From positions 196,331 through 260,330 of the forward strand of contig NZ_RAHJ01000019.1 of NCBI RefSeq assembly GCF_003605755.1: a DNA stretch of 64,000 nucleotides, in the 5' to 3' direction. Below the pieces are notes generated by a model. That model had not been told where the DNA came from. It did not search any database and worked only from the letters and a program-made list of their open reading frames with translations. Shown here piece after piece: positions 17,213 to 26,548 of the stretch; positions within the stretch are counted from its first letter, which is position 1, and each line of letters starts with the position of its first letter. Origin of the DNA: Tsuneonella suprasediminis. Its GTDB lineage: Bacteria; Pseudomonadota; Alphaproteobacteria; Sphingomonadales; Sphingomonadaceae. A program made the translations under genes and the position numbers.

Positions 17213-18589
17213 ATGGAAAGCGCTGCATTGTTCGCCGGCCCCGCTTTGCGTCGCCTGCGTAAGCGGGAGGGGCTGACGCAGGCCGCGATGGCGGCGCGTC
17301 TGTCCATATCACCCAGCTACCTCAACCTGATAGAACGAAATCAGCGCCCGCTGTCGGGCAGGGTGGTCATCAAGATAGTCGATGAATTCGACTTCGATCC
17401 GCGCGCATTGCGAGAGGATGAAGCGATTGGCGGTCTGGACGGGTTGGCCCGGCGAATGGCTGATGAACGGTTCGCGGATCTGGGAATCGACCGTGACGAA
17501 CTGGCGGAATTTCTCGGAGCCGCACCACAAGCTGCGGCCGCGTTTGCCCGCCTGTACGATTCCGCGACGCCTCAGGACCGCAAGGACGATCCGATTGTCG
17601 CAGCCCGTCGCGAGATTGAACGTTGGCGCAACCACTTCGCTGCCCTCGATACCGCGGCGGAAGCGCTGGCCGACGATTTGCGCCTTTCGCGCGGCGACAC
17701 CTATGCCGCACTGGCCGAACGTCTGCGTGATCGCCATCAACTCGCCATCCGTATCCTGCCGCGCGAAGTGATGCCCGACAGCTTGCGGAGGCTCGACCTG
17801 CACGCCCGCCAGTTGCAGATCAACGAGATGCTCGACCCGGCAAGCCGGACATTTCAGCTGGCCTATCAGATCGCAACGCTTGAGTATCGCGAGGATGTGA
17901 CCACTCTCGCCGCTGGCGCGTCCTTCACGGACGACACCGCGCGAACGCTGTATGAACGGCACATCTATGGCTATGTCGCCGCTGCGCTGATCATGCCTTA
18001 TGGTCGGTTCTTACGGGCATGCGAGGCAACCGGTTACGATTTCGCGGTGTTGATGCGGCGGTTTGGCGTCGGCTTCGAACAGCTCGCCCATCGCTTGACT
18101 ACGTTGCAGCGCGTGGGGCAGCGGGGGTTGCCGTTCTTCATGGCGCGGATCGACCGGGCCGGGCAGTTTTCCAAACGGTTTGCCGGGGCGAGCGGGGCGA
18201 GCATGCTGGAAGCAGAGGATAGCTGCCCGCTGTGGAATGTTCATCTGGCGTTCGAACGTCCGGGAACGTTGTGTGTTCAGCCAGTCATGCTCGACGGGGC
18301 GGGGGCGGCACCGGCTCATTGGCTTACGATGGCGCGCACAGTGGACGGGCGTGGGGCAGCCGGTGCAGCCAGGTTTGCCATTGTTCTGGGTGTCGAGGTG
18401 CGCTTGGCAATCGATCTCGCGATGGCGCGGCAGGTGTCTTTGCGACCGGAAGATGCACAGCCGATCGGCGCTGGCTGTGCCCGGTGCCACATCGCGCAAT
18501 GCGCTCAGCGATCATTGCCCCCTAACGGCGCGCAACTGCGTTTCTCTCCGTTAACGCGCGGTAGCATCCCGTTCGAATTTGGCGGCTAG
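17213..18589 (+). CDS. RamB/ScfR-type HTH regulator (short-chain fatty acyl family)
   Basis: A 458-residue transcription factor. Residues 8-65 form an XRE helix-turn-helix (GPALRRLRKREGLTQAAMAARLSISPSYLNLIERNQRPLS). The middle matches an ImmA/IrrE-like fold whose zinc HExxH is replaced (TFQLAYQIATLEY), so no protease activity is expected. The C-terminal DUF2083-like part ends with CARCHIAQCAQRS, a conserved cysteine cluster. Such proteins (RamB, MccR-like, ScfR) sense acyl-CoA status and control glyoxylate or propionate genes. It is divergent from aceA across 142 bp with candidate operators, which supports control of the glyoxylate shunt. Confidence 0.85.
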   Translation: MESAALFAGPALRRLRKREGLTQAAMAARLSISPSYLNLIERNQRPLSGRVVIKIVDEFDFDPRALREDEAIGGLDGLARRMADERFADLGIDRDELAEFLGAAPQAAAAFARLYDSATPQDRKDDPIVAARREIERWRNHFAALDTAAEALADDLRLSRGDTYAALAERLRDRHQLAIRILPREVMPDSLRRLDLHARQLQINEMLDPASRTFQLAYQIATLEYREDVTTLAAGASFTDDTARTLYERHIYGYVAAALIMPYGRFLRACEATGYDFAVLMRRFGVGFEQLAHRLTTLQRVGQRGLPFFMARIDRAGQFSKRFAGASGASMLEAEDSCPLWNVHLAFERPGTLCVQPVMLDGAGAAPAHWLTMARTVDGRGAAGAARFAIVLGVEVRLAIDLAMARQVSLRPEDAQPIGAGCARCHIAQCAQRSLPPNGAQLRFSPLTRGSIPFEFGG

Positions 18590-18685
18590 ATGTGTGGATG
18601 CGCCGTGCGTGTCCGCCCCATCCGCCGGACCGGGAACCCCAACGCCGTGCCGCACGTTTTGTGGGCCATTGAAAGGGGATTTTCC

Positions 18686-18973
18686 ATGACAGAAGAACGC
18701 ATTACGGAAACCGAAGGCCCGGCGGGGGAAACGCATACAACTCATACTATCATCACTGATCGTGAGGAGCCGCGGAGGTCGGGTGGCGGTGCCGGGTGGA
18801 TGATCCTGATGGTTCTTGTGATTGTTGCGGTGGCAGGCTTTTTCCTGTTCTCCAACATGAGCGATTCTGAAGTTGCTAAAAACAATGCTGTGGCTGAGGC
18901 GGCCAATCAGGTTGGCGATGCGGCGCAGAACGTTGGTGACGCGGTCAAAGATGCGACCGATCCAGCCAAGTAA
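18686..18973 (+). CDS. small single-span membrane protein
   Basis: A 95-residue protein with a hydrophilic, threonine-rich N-terminus (MTEERITETEGPAGETHTTH), one strong transmembrane segment (about residues 38-56, WMILMVLVIVAVAGFFLF) and a C-terminal alanine-rich helix with repeated NQVGDAAQNVGDAVKDA 7/11-residue periodicity. AAAGGGGA precedes ATG 18686; a longer frame upstream begins in the regulator's end and lacks a site. I do not recognise a named family. It is likely a stress- or envelope-associated protein, but that is only a guess from its architecture. Confidence 0.7.
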   Translation: MTEERITETEGPAGETHTTHTIITDREEPRRSGGGAGWMILMVLVIVAVAGFFLFSNMSDSEVAKNNAVAEAANQVGDAAQNVGDAVKDATDPAK

Positions 18974-19037
18974 ATCGAAAGAGCCATTGCAGCGGGCCTG
19001 CATTAACCAATCGCTGTAAAATTTACCGACATTTCAC

Positions 19038-19087
19038 CTCTCGGCCTTAGTCAGACGCATGGAATTCCATTCTGACCGGGCCGAGAG
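19038..19087 (+). promoter_or_regulatory. 50-bp interrupted palindrome abutting the sugar-transferase start
   Basis: CTCTCGGCC (19038-19046) pairs with GGCCGAGAG (19079-19087), GTCAGA (19050-19055) with TCTGAC (19071-19076), and the centre ATGGAATTCCAT (19059-19070) is itself palindromic. The right arm ends exactly at the ATG of the EpsB-like gene, so the purine-rich GAGAG that would serve as ribosome-binding site is locked in the stem if the RNA folds. Confidence 0.75.
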
Positions 19088-20473
19088 ATGATCCGACTGT
19101 TCAAACACTATATCCCGCATGCGGTCATGCTGTTGGGCCTGTTCGATCTGGCTTTGCTGGTGGTCAGCGGCGAATTGGCTTGGTTAATCCGATCAAGCCA
19201 GATCGATATGGACCCCGGCCATATCGTCGATCGAGCCGGAATGCTGGCACTCTTCGCTGGCGTCGTCTGGCTCGCTATGATCGCGGTCGGGACATACGGT
19301 TCCGACGCGCTGCGTTCGATGCGCTATGCTTGCGCTCGATTGTTGGTTGCGGTGAGCCTTGGCATCATCGTCCTGTCGGTCATCGACTTTGCACTACCTG
19401 GACATACATTTTGGCGTTCAACGCTGTTTTACGCGATGTTTATCGCCATCGGCATGTTGGTGTTAAACCGCCTGCTGGTGGGTAGCGTGATCGGCGCCCA
19501 TGCTTTCCGCCGGAGAGTATTGGTTCTGGGAGCAGGGAAGCGCGCCAAGCGTTTGCGCGATCTGGCGGAAGATCCAGGCAGTGGATTTGCCATCGTCAGC
19601 TTTGTCGCAATGAATGAAGGCACTCAGGTGCTGGACGAGGCGATTCCACGTGCAGCTATTCACGATCTCGGAAAGTTCGTTGAAAATATCGGTGCGAGCG
19701 AAGTTGTTCTGGCCTTGGAAGAGCGACGCAACTCTCTTCCTTTAAAGGATCTCCTACGGATGAAAACTATGGGGGTTCATATCAATGAATTCTCCAGTTT
19801 CATGGAGCGTGAGACGGGTCGTGTCGATCTCGATACTCTCAATCCAAGCTGGCTGATTTTCTCTGACGGGTTTTCTTCAGGCCGCATGTTGTCGAGCGCC
19901 GCGAAGCGGATGTTCGATGTGCTGGCTAGCGGAATGCTGCTGATACTGACTTTACCAATTATCCTCATTTTTGCGCTTCTCGTAAAACTTGACAGCAAGG
20001 GGCCAGCGTTTTTTCGCCAGACCCGTGTGGGTTTGTATGGCCAGAAAATTGAACTCGTCAAACTACGATCGATGCGTATCGATGCGGAAAAAGATGGGGC
20101 CAAATGGGCGGAGAAAGACGATCCTCGAATAACCCGTTTAGGCAGGTTCATCCGTAAAGTTCGCATCGACGAACTGCCTCAGGTGTGGACGGTGTTAAAA
20201 GGAGAGATGAGCTTCGTCGGCCCGCGGCCTGAAGTGCCGCAATTCGTCGCCGATCTTGATGACAAACTCCCATATTACGCTGAACGGCATATGGTGAAAC
20301 CCGGCATAACCGGCTGGGCGCAGATCAACTATCCATATGGCGCATCGGTTGAGGACGCGCGCGCCAAACTGGAATACGATCTTTATTATGCGAAAAACTA
20401 TACGCCTTTTCTCGATCTGCTGATCTTGCTTCAGACTGTTCGTGTGGTCCTGTGGCCGGAGGGAGCGCGCTGA
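19088..20473 (+). CDS. polyprenyl glycosylphosphotransferase, EpsB/PEP-CTERM-associated type
   Basis: Initiates exopolysaccharide repeat-unit assembly by transferring a sugar phosphate to undecaprenyl phosphate in the inner membrane. The 461-residue protein has four N-terminal membrane spans (residues about 10-140), a Rossmann-like CoA-binding fold (VLVLGAGKRAKRLRDLAEDP), a fifth span (about 280-300) and the bacterial transferase domain: FRQTRVGLYGQKIELVKLRS, RLGRFIRKVRIDELPQ, EMSFVGPRPE and KPGITGWAQINYPYG. The architecture and the following PrsK/PrsR pair fit the TIGR03013-type enzyme of PEP-CTERM systems. One base separates its stop from the kinase start. Confidence 0.92.
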   Translation: MIRLFKHYIPHAVMLLGLFDLALLVVSGELAWLIRSSQIDMDPGHIVDRAGMLALFAGVVWLAMIAVGTYGSDALRSMRYACARLLVAVSLGIIVLSVIDFALPGHTFWRSTLFYAMFIAIGMLVLNRLLVGSVIGAHAFRRRVLVLGAGKRAKRLRDLAEDPGSGFAIVSFVAMNEGTQVLDEAIPRAAIHDLGKFVENIGASEVVLALEERRNSLPLKDLLRMKTMGVHINEFSSFMERETGRVDLDTLNPSWLIFSDGFSSGRMLSSAAKRMFDVLASGMLLILTLPIILIFALLVKLDSKGPAFFRQTRVGLYGQKIELVKLRSMRIDAEKDGAKWAEKDDPRITRLGRFIRKVRIDELPQVWTVLKGEMSFVGPRPEVPQFVADLDDKLPYYAERHMVKPGITGWAQINYPYGASVEDARAKLEYDLYYAKNYTPFLDLLILLQTVRVVLWPEGAR

Positions 20474-20474
20474 G

Positions 20475-22586
20475 ATGATTAGCGATTCAATCTGGGCCTT
20501 GGTCGGATTTTTTCTAAATTTGCTCGCTGCAGTCGTGTGCGTTGTCGTTTCTGTGTGGCTGGCGCGACGACCCACCGACACCAGCCGACAGGAACGGCCC
20601 GCAATGATATTGGCGTTGCTGACGACAAGCGCCTGGTGTGTCATCGCGGCTGCGTTCGGTGGGCAAAGCCAGCTTTCCGGGTGGTTTGAGACCGTTCGTA
20701 ATCTCGCGTGGATATTCCTGCTTTATCGGCTGTTCGCCAACGATGGTCGCGATCACAGTCTCACTCCGATCAGGCCATTGGTAGTTGTGCTGGCGGCGGT
20801 GGAGTGCATGCAGACTTTGCTGCTGATCGTCGACCTTCGCCTGCAAAGCGATTCACACGTTGGTGCGATTTTGTTGTCCGCGTCGTCGCTCCTCCACCTG
20901 TTGGTTGCTGTCGGCGCTCTGGTTCTGACGCATAACTTATATGCAGGTGCCTCTGCGGCCTACCGTCAGATATTGCGATGGAGCGCCGGAGGGCTGGCAA
21001 TCCTCTGGGCCTTTCAGCTCAATCTTTATGTCGCTACATATCTGACCGGCGCTGTCTCCCCGGAGTTGATCGCTGTACAGGGCCTTTTCATCGGGGTGTC
21101 TGCGGGACTATTTGCCTTGGGAAGCAACGCCCGCGCAGCACAGTTACAACTGGCACCTTCGCGAACGGTAGCCTTTCAATCGCTGTCTCTCCTTATCATA
21201 GGCGGATATCTGCTCACGATGCTCGTTGCGGCGCAATCGCTGGAACTGCTGGGTGAAGGTTTTGCGCGACTGACGCAGGTCGGATTCGTTTTTGCGGCAA
21301 TTGCCGTGGCAGTTCTCTGGCTTCCTTCGAGACGCTTGCGAGGCTGGCTACGGGTGAAAGTCCTGAAGCATTTGTTTCAGCATCGGTATGACTATCGCGC
21401 GGAGTGGCTGCGCTTTGCTGATACGATCGGTCAGGGAGGTGCGCGAGCATTGCCTGAACGCGCATCTCAGGCGCTCGCAGATATTACGGACAGCGACGGG
21501 GCTGTGCTGTTTCTTCCTGACACGAATGGTGACTATCAATTCGCCGGGCATTGGAATTGGCCGACGTACAGGCATCACTTATCGAAATTCGATGATCGAT
21601 TTATTGCATCCGTAGAGCGGAGTGGCTTTATCCTCGAACTGGACGAGACCCGGTCAGGCGCGGCCATTGAGCCTGAAATCTCGTTCGTTCCCGACTGGTT
21701 CCTGAATGAAGAGCGCGCATGGGTTCTGGTGCCACTGATGCATTTCGAACGACTTGTCGGTCTCGCTTTACTGGCTCGTCCGCCAATTGCGCGCAAGCTC
21801 GATTGGGAGGATTTCGATCTGCTCAAAGTCGTCGGTGGGCAGCTTGCCAGTTACATTGCTGAGCAGGTCGGACAAGAAGCGTTGGCAGAAGTGGAGCGCT
21901 TCGATGATTTCAATCGTCGCATTGCGTTCGTGATGCACGACATCAAAAACCTGGCCAGCCAGCTATCATTACTGGCACGTAATGCAGAAAAGCATGCGGA
22001 TAATCCTGAGTTTCGGGCCGATATGCTGGTGACATTGACGAGTAGTTCCAGCAAGTTAAATGCCCTTCTGGCCCGCCTTGGCCGCTATGGATCTGTGGGA
22101 ACGGCAAAAAAAGAACAAGTGGATGTTATGCAGCTAACACGCGCATTAGCGCGACAGTTCGGCGACATTCATCCTGTTCAACTCGCTCAGGTGCAGGATT
22201 GTTGTATTCTGGCTAATCATGAAGCGCTGGAGCAGGCAATGGTGCATCTCATCCAGAATGCCATTGATGCCAGTCCGAAAAACGCGCCAGTGATAGCCAG
22301 CGTTTTGTCAGATGGATTGAAGGGGCAGGTCGAGATAATCGATTCAGGATCGGGGATGAGCGCGCAGTTTATCCGCAATGGTCTCTTCAAGCCATTTGTG
22401 TCGTCAAAAGAAGGCGGATTCGGCATTGGGGCCTACGAAGCACGTGAGTTGGTGCGGGCGATGGGCGGTCTGCTCGAAGTTGAATCGCGCGAAGGGCTAG
22501 GCACGCGCTTCGTAATAACGTTTCCTCTTTCCATAATGACAGCTTTGAGTCCAGCCGATGCTTATAGCGGGCGGGAGGTCGCGTGA
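20475..22586 (+). CDS. prsK: PEP-CTERM-system-type sensor histidine kinase PrsK
   Basis: A 703-residue membrane histidine kinase. About eight hydrophobic spans occupy residues 5-290, followed by a GAF-like cytosolic domain (about 300-465) and a kinase core. The phosphoacceptor box is FVMHDIKNLASQLSLLARNA with the histidine at 488; the ATPase shows the N box HLIQNAIDASP, then IDSGSGM and FGIGAYEARELVRAMGG. The HDIKN form of the H box and the partner gene fit PrsK. Genes overlap: its TGA shares a base with the ATG of prsR. It presumably senses an envelope or polysaccharide cue. Confidence 0.9.
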   Translation: MISDSIWALVGFFLNLLAAVVCVVVSVWLARRPTDTSRQERPAMILALLTTSAWCVIAAAFGGQSQLSGWFETVRNLAWIFLLYRLFANDGRDHSLTPIRPLVVVLAAVECMQTLLLIVDLRLQSDSHVGAILLSASSLLHLLVAVGALVLTHNLYAGASAAYRQILRWSAGGLAILWAFQLNLYVATYLTGAVSPELIAVQGLFIGVSAGLFALGSNARAAQLQLAPSRTVAFQSLSLLIIGGYLLTMLVAAQSLELLGEGFARLTQVGFVFAAIAVAVLWLPSRRLRGWLRVKVLKHLFQHRYDYRAEWLRFADTIGQGGARALPERASQALADITDSDGAVLFLPDTNGDYQFAGHWNWPTYRHHLSKFDDRFIASVERSGFILELDETRSGAAIEPEISFVPDWFLNEERAWVLVPLMHFERLVGLALLARPPIARKLDWEDFDLLKVVGGQLASYIAEQVGQEALAEVERFDDFNRRIAFVMHDIKNLASQLSLLARNAEKHADNPEFRADMLVTLTSSSSKLNALLARLGRYGSVGTAKKEQVDVMQLTRALARQFGDIHPVQLAQVQDCCILANHEALEQAMVHLIQNAIDASPKNAPVIASVLSDGLKGQVEIIDSGSGMSAQFIRNGLFKPFVSSKEGGFGIGAYEARELVRAMGGLLEVESREGLGTRFVITFPLSIMTALSPADAYSGREVA

Positions 22587-23950
22587 TGGGTCGCCCAAAA
22601 CCCCCTCTATTGGTCGTCGAAGACGATCAAGGGCTGCAGGCGCAACTCAAATGGGCGTACGAAGATTTTGATGTGATTGCGGCGAGTGACCGAGATAGTG
22701 CACTGGCTGCTCTCCGTTCAGCGGAACCTGCAGTTGTCACGCTTGATCTGGGCTTGCCACCGGATCCCGATGGAACCACTGAGGGTTTCGCCATTCTGGA
22801 CGCCATTATGGCGCTAAAGCCAGATACAAAGGTGATCGTCGCTAGCGGTCATGGAGCCCGCGAGAGCGCATTGCAGGCAATCGAACGTGGCGCATACGAT
22901 TTCTACCATAAACCGGTCGATATCGACTCACTTGGACTGGTCGTGCGCCGAGCGTTCAACCTACACAGGATTGAAGCGGAAAACCGTCGCCTCGCTTCCC
23001 GGGTGAGCGAGAACGCGACAGTGCTCGGCAATATCATAACTGCCGCACCTGAAATGACTAAGGTTGCCCGCATGATCGAGCGGGTCGGCAATACTGGTGT
23101 TTCGGTAATGCTGCTGGGAGCGAGCGGAACAGGTAAGGAGCTGTTGGCGCGCGGATTGCATGATTCCAGCGGCCGCAAGGGCCGCGCATTCGTGGCAATC
23201 AACTGCGCTGCAATTCCTGAGACCTTGCTCGAAGCGGAGCTGTTCGGTCATGAAAAAGGTGCCTTTACCGGCGCGGTCAAGACCACCGAAGGCAAGATCG
23301 AACAGGCCCAGGGTGGCACCCTCTTTCTGGATGAGGTGGGGGATATTCCGCTGCCTCTACAGGTCAAGCTGCTGCGTTTCCTGCAAGAGCGAACGATTGA
23401 ACGCATTGGGGGGCGCAAGGCGATTGCCGTCGATACGCGTATCGTTTGCGCCACCCATCAGGATCTCGAAAAGATGATTGCCGCGGGTACTTTTCGTGAA
23501 GACCTGTTCTATCGCCTCGCTGAAATTGTCGTAAAAATACCGCCGCTAGCCGAACGGACAGGTGATGCGGTCTTGCTCGCCAAGCATTTCCTGATGCGGT
23601 TTGCACGCGAAATGAACCCTACGATCAAGGGCTTTGCTCCTGATGCATTGGAGGCGATTGATACCTGGAACTGGCCCGGAAACGTGCGTGAGCTGGAAAA
23701 TCGCGTGAAACGCGCAATCATTATGGCTGACGATAAGCTCATCAGCGCGGAGGATATGGACCTAAATCAGGCGGATGACGATATGGCAGAGGCACTGAAC
23801 CTCAAGAGTGCGCGGGAACGTTCCGACCGCGCGATGATCCGCCATGCGCTGGCTCGCAGTGAAGGGAATATATCGACAAGCGCGAAGCTATTGGGGATCA
23901 GCAGGCCAACTTTGTACGATCTCCTGAAGCAGTATGATCTGCAACCATAA
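22586..23950 (+). CDS. prsR: PEP-CTERM-system-type sigma54 response regulator PrsR
   Basis: An NtrC-class activator of 454 residues. The receiver domain has the acidic pair VVEDDQ and phosphoacceptor D54 in TLDLGLPPDPDG. The AAA+ domain has Walker A GASGTGKE (178-185), the sigma54-contact loop GAFTGA (225-230), GGTLFLDEVGDIPL (Walker B) and FREDLFYRLAEI. A C-terminal Fis-type helix-turn-helix reads GNISTSAKLLGISRPTLYDLL. It therefore activates sigma54 promoters, probably of exopolysaccharide and PEP-CTERM genes outside the window. I favour ATG 22586 over GTG 22583 because GGGAGG is better spaced. Confidence 0.92.
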   Translation: MGRPKPPLLVVEDDQGLQAQLKWAYEDFDVIAASDRDSALAALRSAEPAVVTLDLGLPPDPDGTTEGFAILDAIMALKPDTKVIVASGHGARESALQAIERGAYDFYHKPVDIDSLGLVVRRAFNLHRIEAENRRLASRVSENATVLGNIITAAPEMTKVARMIERVGNTGVSVMLLGASGTGKELLARGLHDSSGRKGRAFVAINCAAIPETLLEAELFGHEKGAFTGAVKTTEGKIEQAQGGTLFLDEVGDIPLPLQVKLLRFLQERTIERIGGRKAIAVDTRIVCATHQDLEKMIAAGTFREDLFYRLAEIVVKIPPLAERTGDAVLLAKHFLMRFAREMNPTIKGFAPDALEAIDTWNWPGNVRELENRVKRAIIMADDKLISAEDMDLNQADDDMAEALNLKSARERSDRAMIRHALARSEGNISTSAKLLGISRPTLYDLLKQYDLQP

Positions 23951-25535
23951 CAACGCGTCAGGCGTTGTCCTGAGCATTGCCCTGACACTCGCTGGGTGCA
24001 CTGCAAATCCGCCAGAGCCGGATTTGCGTGAAAAGGCCCTGATCGCGCTGAAAGATGGGGATGGAGTGGCGGCCGAAACCGCTCTGCGCGAAGCTCTTAA
24101 TGAAGGCGCGCCCAAATCTTTGCTGGCCCCATATTTCGGGGAGGCGGAGATTTTGCAGGGCAATTTGCCCGAAGCTCATCAGTGGCTGGATAGCGAAGAC
24201 TTTGCGCCGGAATCGCGAACCCACGGGCTTCATATGCTGGGCCGACTTGCGATGATGGAGGGCAACCTCAATCTGGCGAACCGCGCATTTTCTCAGGCGG
24301 TGGACGGCCATCCGCAAGACGCAGCACTGTGGGTTGATTTTGGGCGATTACGCTATCAAGCCGGGCAGCAAACAGGTGCTATCGCAGCGTCGGAAGAGGC
24401 GCTCCGGGTCGGGCCGAATGATCCCGCAGCATTGCTTTTCCGAGCACAACTCGTGCGGGATGCCCACGGGATGGCCGCTGCACTCCCGTTGTTGGAGCGG
24501 GGACTGAAGGCCGCCCCTGAGGATAGTCAATTATTGTCCGAATATGCGGCCACTCTGGGGGAACTTGGTCGGGCGCGGGAAATGATCGCAGTGCTTCATC
24601 GACTTGCTTTAACTGACCCCACCAACCCGCATATGTTTTATCTTCAGGCTGTGCTTGCAGCGAGAGCAGAAAACTATGAACTGGCTAGAACTCTGCTTCA
24701 ACGCAGCGGCGATCTGGATCGTCAGATGTCGGCAGCGATCCTTTTGCTTGGCATTATCGACCTTGAGAACGGCAATTATGCAAGCGCTGCACAAGGCTTC
24801 GACCGATTATTGCGGATGCAACCCAACAATCAGCGGGTACAATTTCTGCTGGCGCGGTCACTGAAGCTTGGAGGGCGCGATCGCGAGCTGGTCGCCCGCT
24901 TCGCAGATCACGCGGATGCACCGTATATGGCGATGGTCGTCGGGCGGGCATACGAGGCATTGGGCCAGCGCGAAAAAGCCGCGGTATTTCTTGATCGCGC
25001 AAACCGCCCATATGCCATGATCGTTCGGATATTGCCGACCGATCGCGATATCTTTGCCGACGACCTGACGTCTGTTACTGATGGCCCATCAACCGTCTCT
25101 CGGGTTCGGGCGATGCTGGCTGCGGGGCAGGTGGATGGCGCTCGGTCGCAAGCAAACGCGTTTCTCCAACTGTTTCCGCAATCATCCGATGCAATGGCAC
25201 TGGCGGGCGATGTAGCACTGGCTGCGGGAGATTATTCACAAGCCACCAGCTTTTACGATAAGGCTGCGACAGTCCGCCAACCTTGGCCACTGACACAACG
25301 TATGGCCTACGCCTTCATCGGGCAGGGGCGCGAGGCGGACGCTGCTAAATTGATTGCAGATCATCTTCGGGGCGAGCCAAACAACGCCGAAGCGGCGGCG
25401 CTGCTGGGGCGATGGTATTATCTTGGCGGGGATAAAATCCATTCGCAGTCGTTGATTAGGCATGCCTTTCAACAAGGTTTGGCGAGCGATTCGCAATTAC
25501 GTGAATTGCGGGCGAAGCTCGCGAAACAACCGTAA
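23934..25535 (+). CDS. TPR-repeat lipoprotein, PrsT-like
   Basis: A 533-residue tetratricopeptide protein with a lipoprotein signal (SIALTLAGC, cysteine 22). TPR-like helix pairs run through most of the chain, e.g. GRLAMMEGNLNLANRAFSQA, FGRLRYQAGQQTGAIAASEEAL and LAGDVALAAGDYSQATSFYD. The start lies inside prsR, overlapping 17 bp, so it is coupled to the regulator. PEP-CTERM loci often carry a large TPR protein (PrsT) next to PrsK/PrsR; this one is shorter than that family usually is. It may scaffold polysaccharide export in the periplasm. Confidence 0.82.
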   Translation: MICNHNNASGVVLSIALTLAGCTANPPEPDLREKALIALKDGDGVAAETALREALNEGAPKSLLAPYFGEAEILQGNLPEAHQWLDSEDFAPESRTHGLHMLGRLAMMEGNLNLANRAFSQAVDGHPQDAALWVDFGRLRYQAGQQTGAIAASEEALRVGPNDPAALLFRAQLVRDAHGMAAALPLLERGLKAAPEDSQLLSEYAATLGELGRAREMIAVLHRLALTDPTNPHMFYLQAVLAARAENYELARTLLQRSGDLDRQMSAAILLLGIIDLENGNYASAAQGFDRLLRMQPNNQRVQFLLARSLKLGGRDRELVARFADHADAPYMAMVVGRAYEALGQREKAAVFLDRANRPYAMIVRILPTDRDIFADDLTSVTDGPSTVSRVRAMLAAGQVDGARSQANAFLQLFPQSSDAMALAGDVALAAGDYSQATSFYDKAATVRQPWPLTQRMAYAFIGQGREADAAKLIADHLRGEPNNAEAAALLGRWYYLGGDKIHSQSLIRHAFQQGLASDSQLRELRAKLAKQP

Positions 25536-25576
25536 GCTATCGACAAGTACGGGGTGGCTGGGCAGAGGGCTTTGCT

Positions 25577-26548
25577 ATGATCCGGCGGCTTTTCTCTCAT
25601 ATCGATCTGATGGTGCGCCTGCTGGTGCTTGCCATCGTGTTGGCGAGTGTTCTGCCTGCGACTGGGCGCGGGTATGTGATCGCGCAAGGTGTGTCGAATG
25701 CTGCGATCTTCCTGCTTTTCCTGCTCAACGGTCTGCGTTTGCCACGAACCGAAGTGTTGCGAGGCATATCGCACTGGCAATTTCTCTTGCCACTGACACT
25801 CTGGTGCTTCGGCGCGATGGCGGTGGCAGGAAAAGGATTCGCCAGTCTGGCTGACAGCACTCTCCCATCGACAGTCGCATTGGGATTGCTCTATCTCGGG
25901 GCGCTCCCCTCTACCGTTCAGTCTGCCACAGCATATTCGTCGCTCGCTGGCGGAAATGTTGCGAATTCGGTGATCGCCGCGGCACTGCTCAATATCCTGG
26001 GGGTGTTCGTCACTGTTCCGATTATCTCCTTGCTCGGAGGAGGAGAGGGCATTTCGCTCGGCGCGGACGGGTTGTTGAAAGTCATGCTGATTCTGGTTCT
26101 GCCTTTTATCATTGGGCAGCTTTTTCAGGCCCGAGCGAAAGGCTGGATTGTCGAACATCGCGAAATCGTGACCTGGATGGACCGGCTTTCCATTGCGGTG
26201 GCAGTTTATGTCGCGTTTTCTGGCGCGGTATCGCAAGGGCTGTGGGGTAAAGTCAGCGTTGGCGATTGGGCGGTCCTGCTTGCGCTGGTGACTGGCTTTC
26301 TGCTCTTCGGTTTTGGCGGGTCATGGCTTTGTGGGCGAATGTTGGGGCTGAGCAGGCCGGACCGGATCGCCTTTCTGTTCGCAGGTGCCCACAAAAGCGT
26401 GGCGATGGGAGCGCCGCTGGCAGCGGTGTTATTTCCGCCTGCCATTGCAGGAATGGTTCTGCTGCCGTTGCTGGCGTACCATCTTCTGCAACTTGTGGTG
26501 TCCGCGCCGCTGGCTAATCTCCTGTCGCATGATCCGAATGTCGGTTAA
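25577..26548 (+). CDS. bile acid:sodium symporter (BASS/SBF) family transporter
   Basis: A 323-residue protein with about ten transmembrane segments. The family core is visible in LLYLGALPSTVQSATAYSSLAGGNVANSVIAAAL, with the PSTVQS and GGN residues that lie at the sodium-site crossover, and in GAHKSVAMGAPLAAVLF near the C-terminus. It matches the SBF-like/YfeH subgroup, whose substrates are organic anions, rather than any specific transporter. The 3' end overlaps the convergent DUF475 gene by 35 bp. It is 41 bp downstream of the TPR gene, so read-through is possible but functional linkage is doubtful. Confidence 0.88.
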   Translation: MIRRLFSHIDLMVRLLVLAIVLASVLPATGRGYVIAQGVSNAAIFLLFLLNGLRLPRTEVLRGISHWQFLLPLTLWCFGAMAVAGKGFASLADSTLPSTVALGLLYLGALPSTVQSATAYSSLAGGNVANSVIAAALLNILGVFVTVPIISLLGGGEGISLGADGLLKVMLILVLPFIIGQLFQARAKGWIVEHREIVTWMDRLSIAVAVYVAFSGAVSQGLWGKVSVGDWAVLLALVTGFLLFGFGGSWLCGRMLGLSRPDRIAFLFAGAHKSVAMGAPLAAVLFPPAIAGMVLLPLLAYHLLQLVVSAPLANLLSHDPNVG

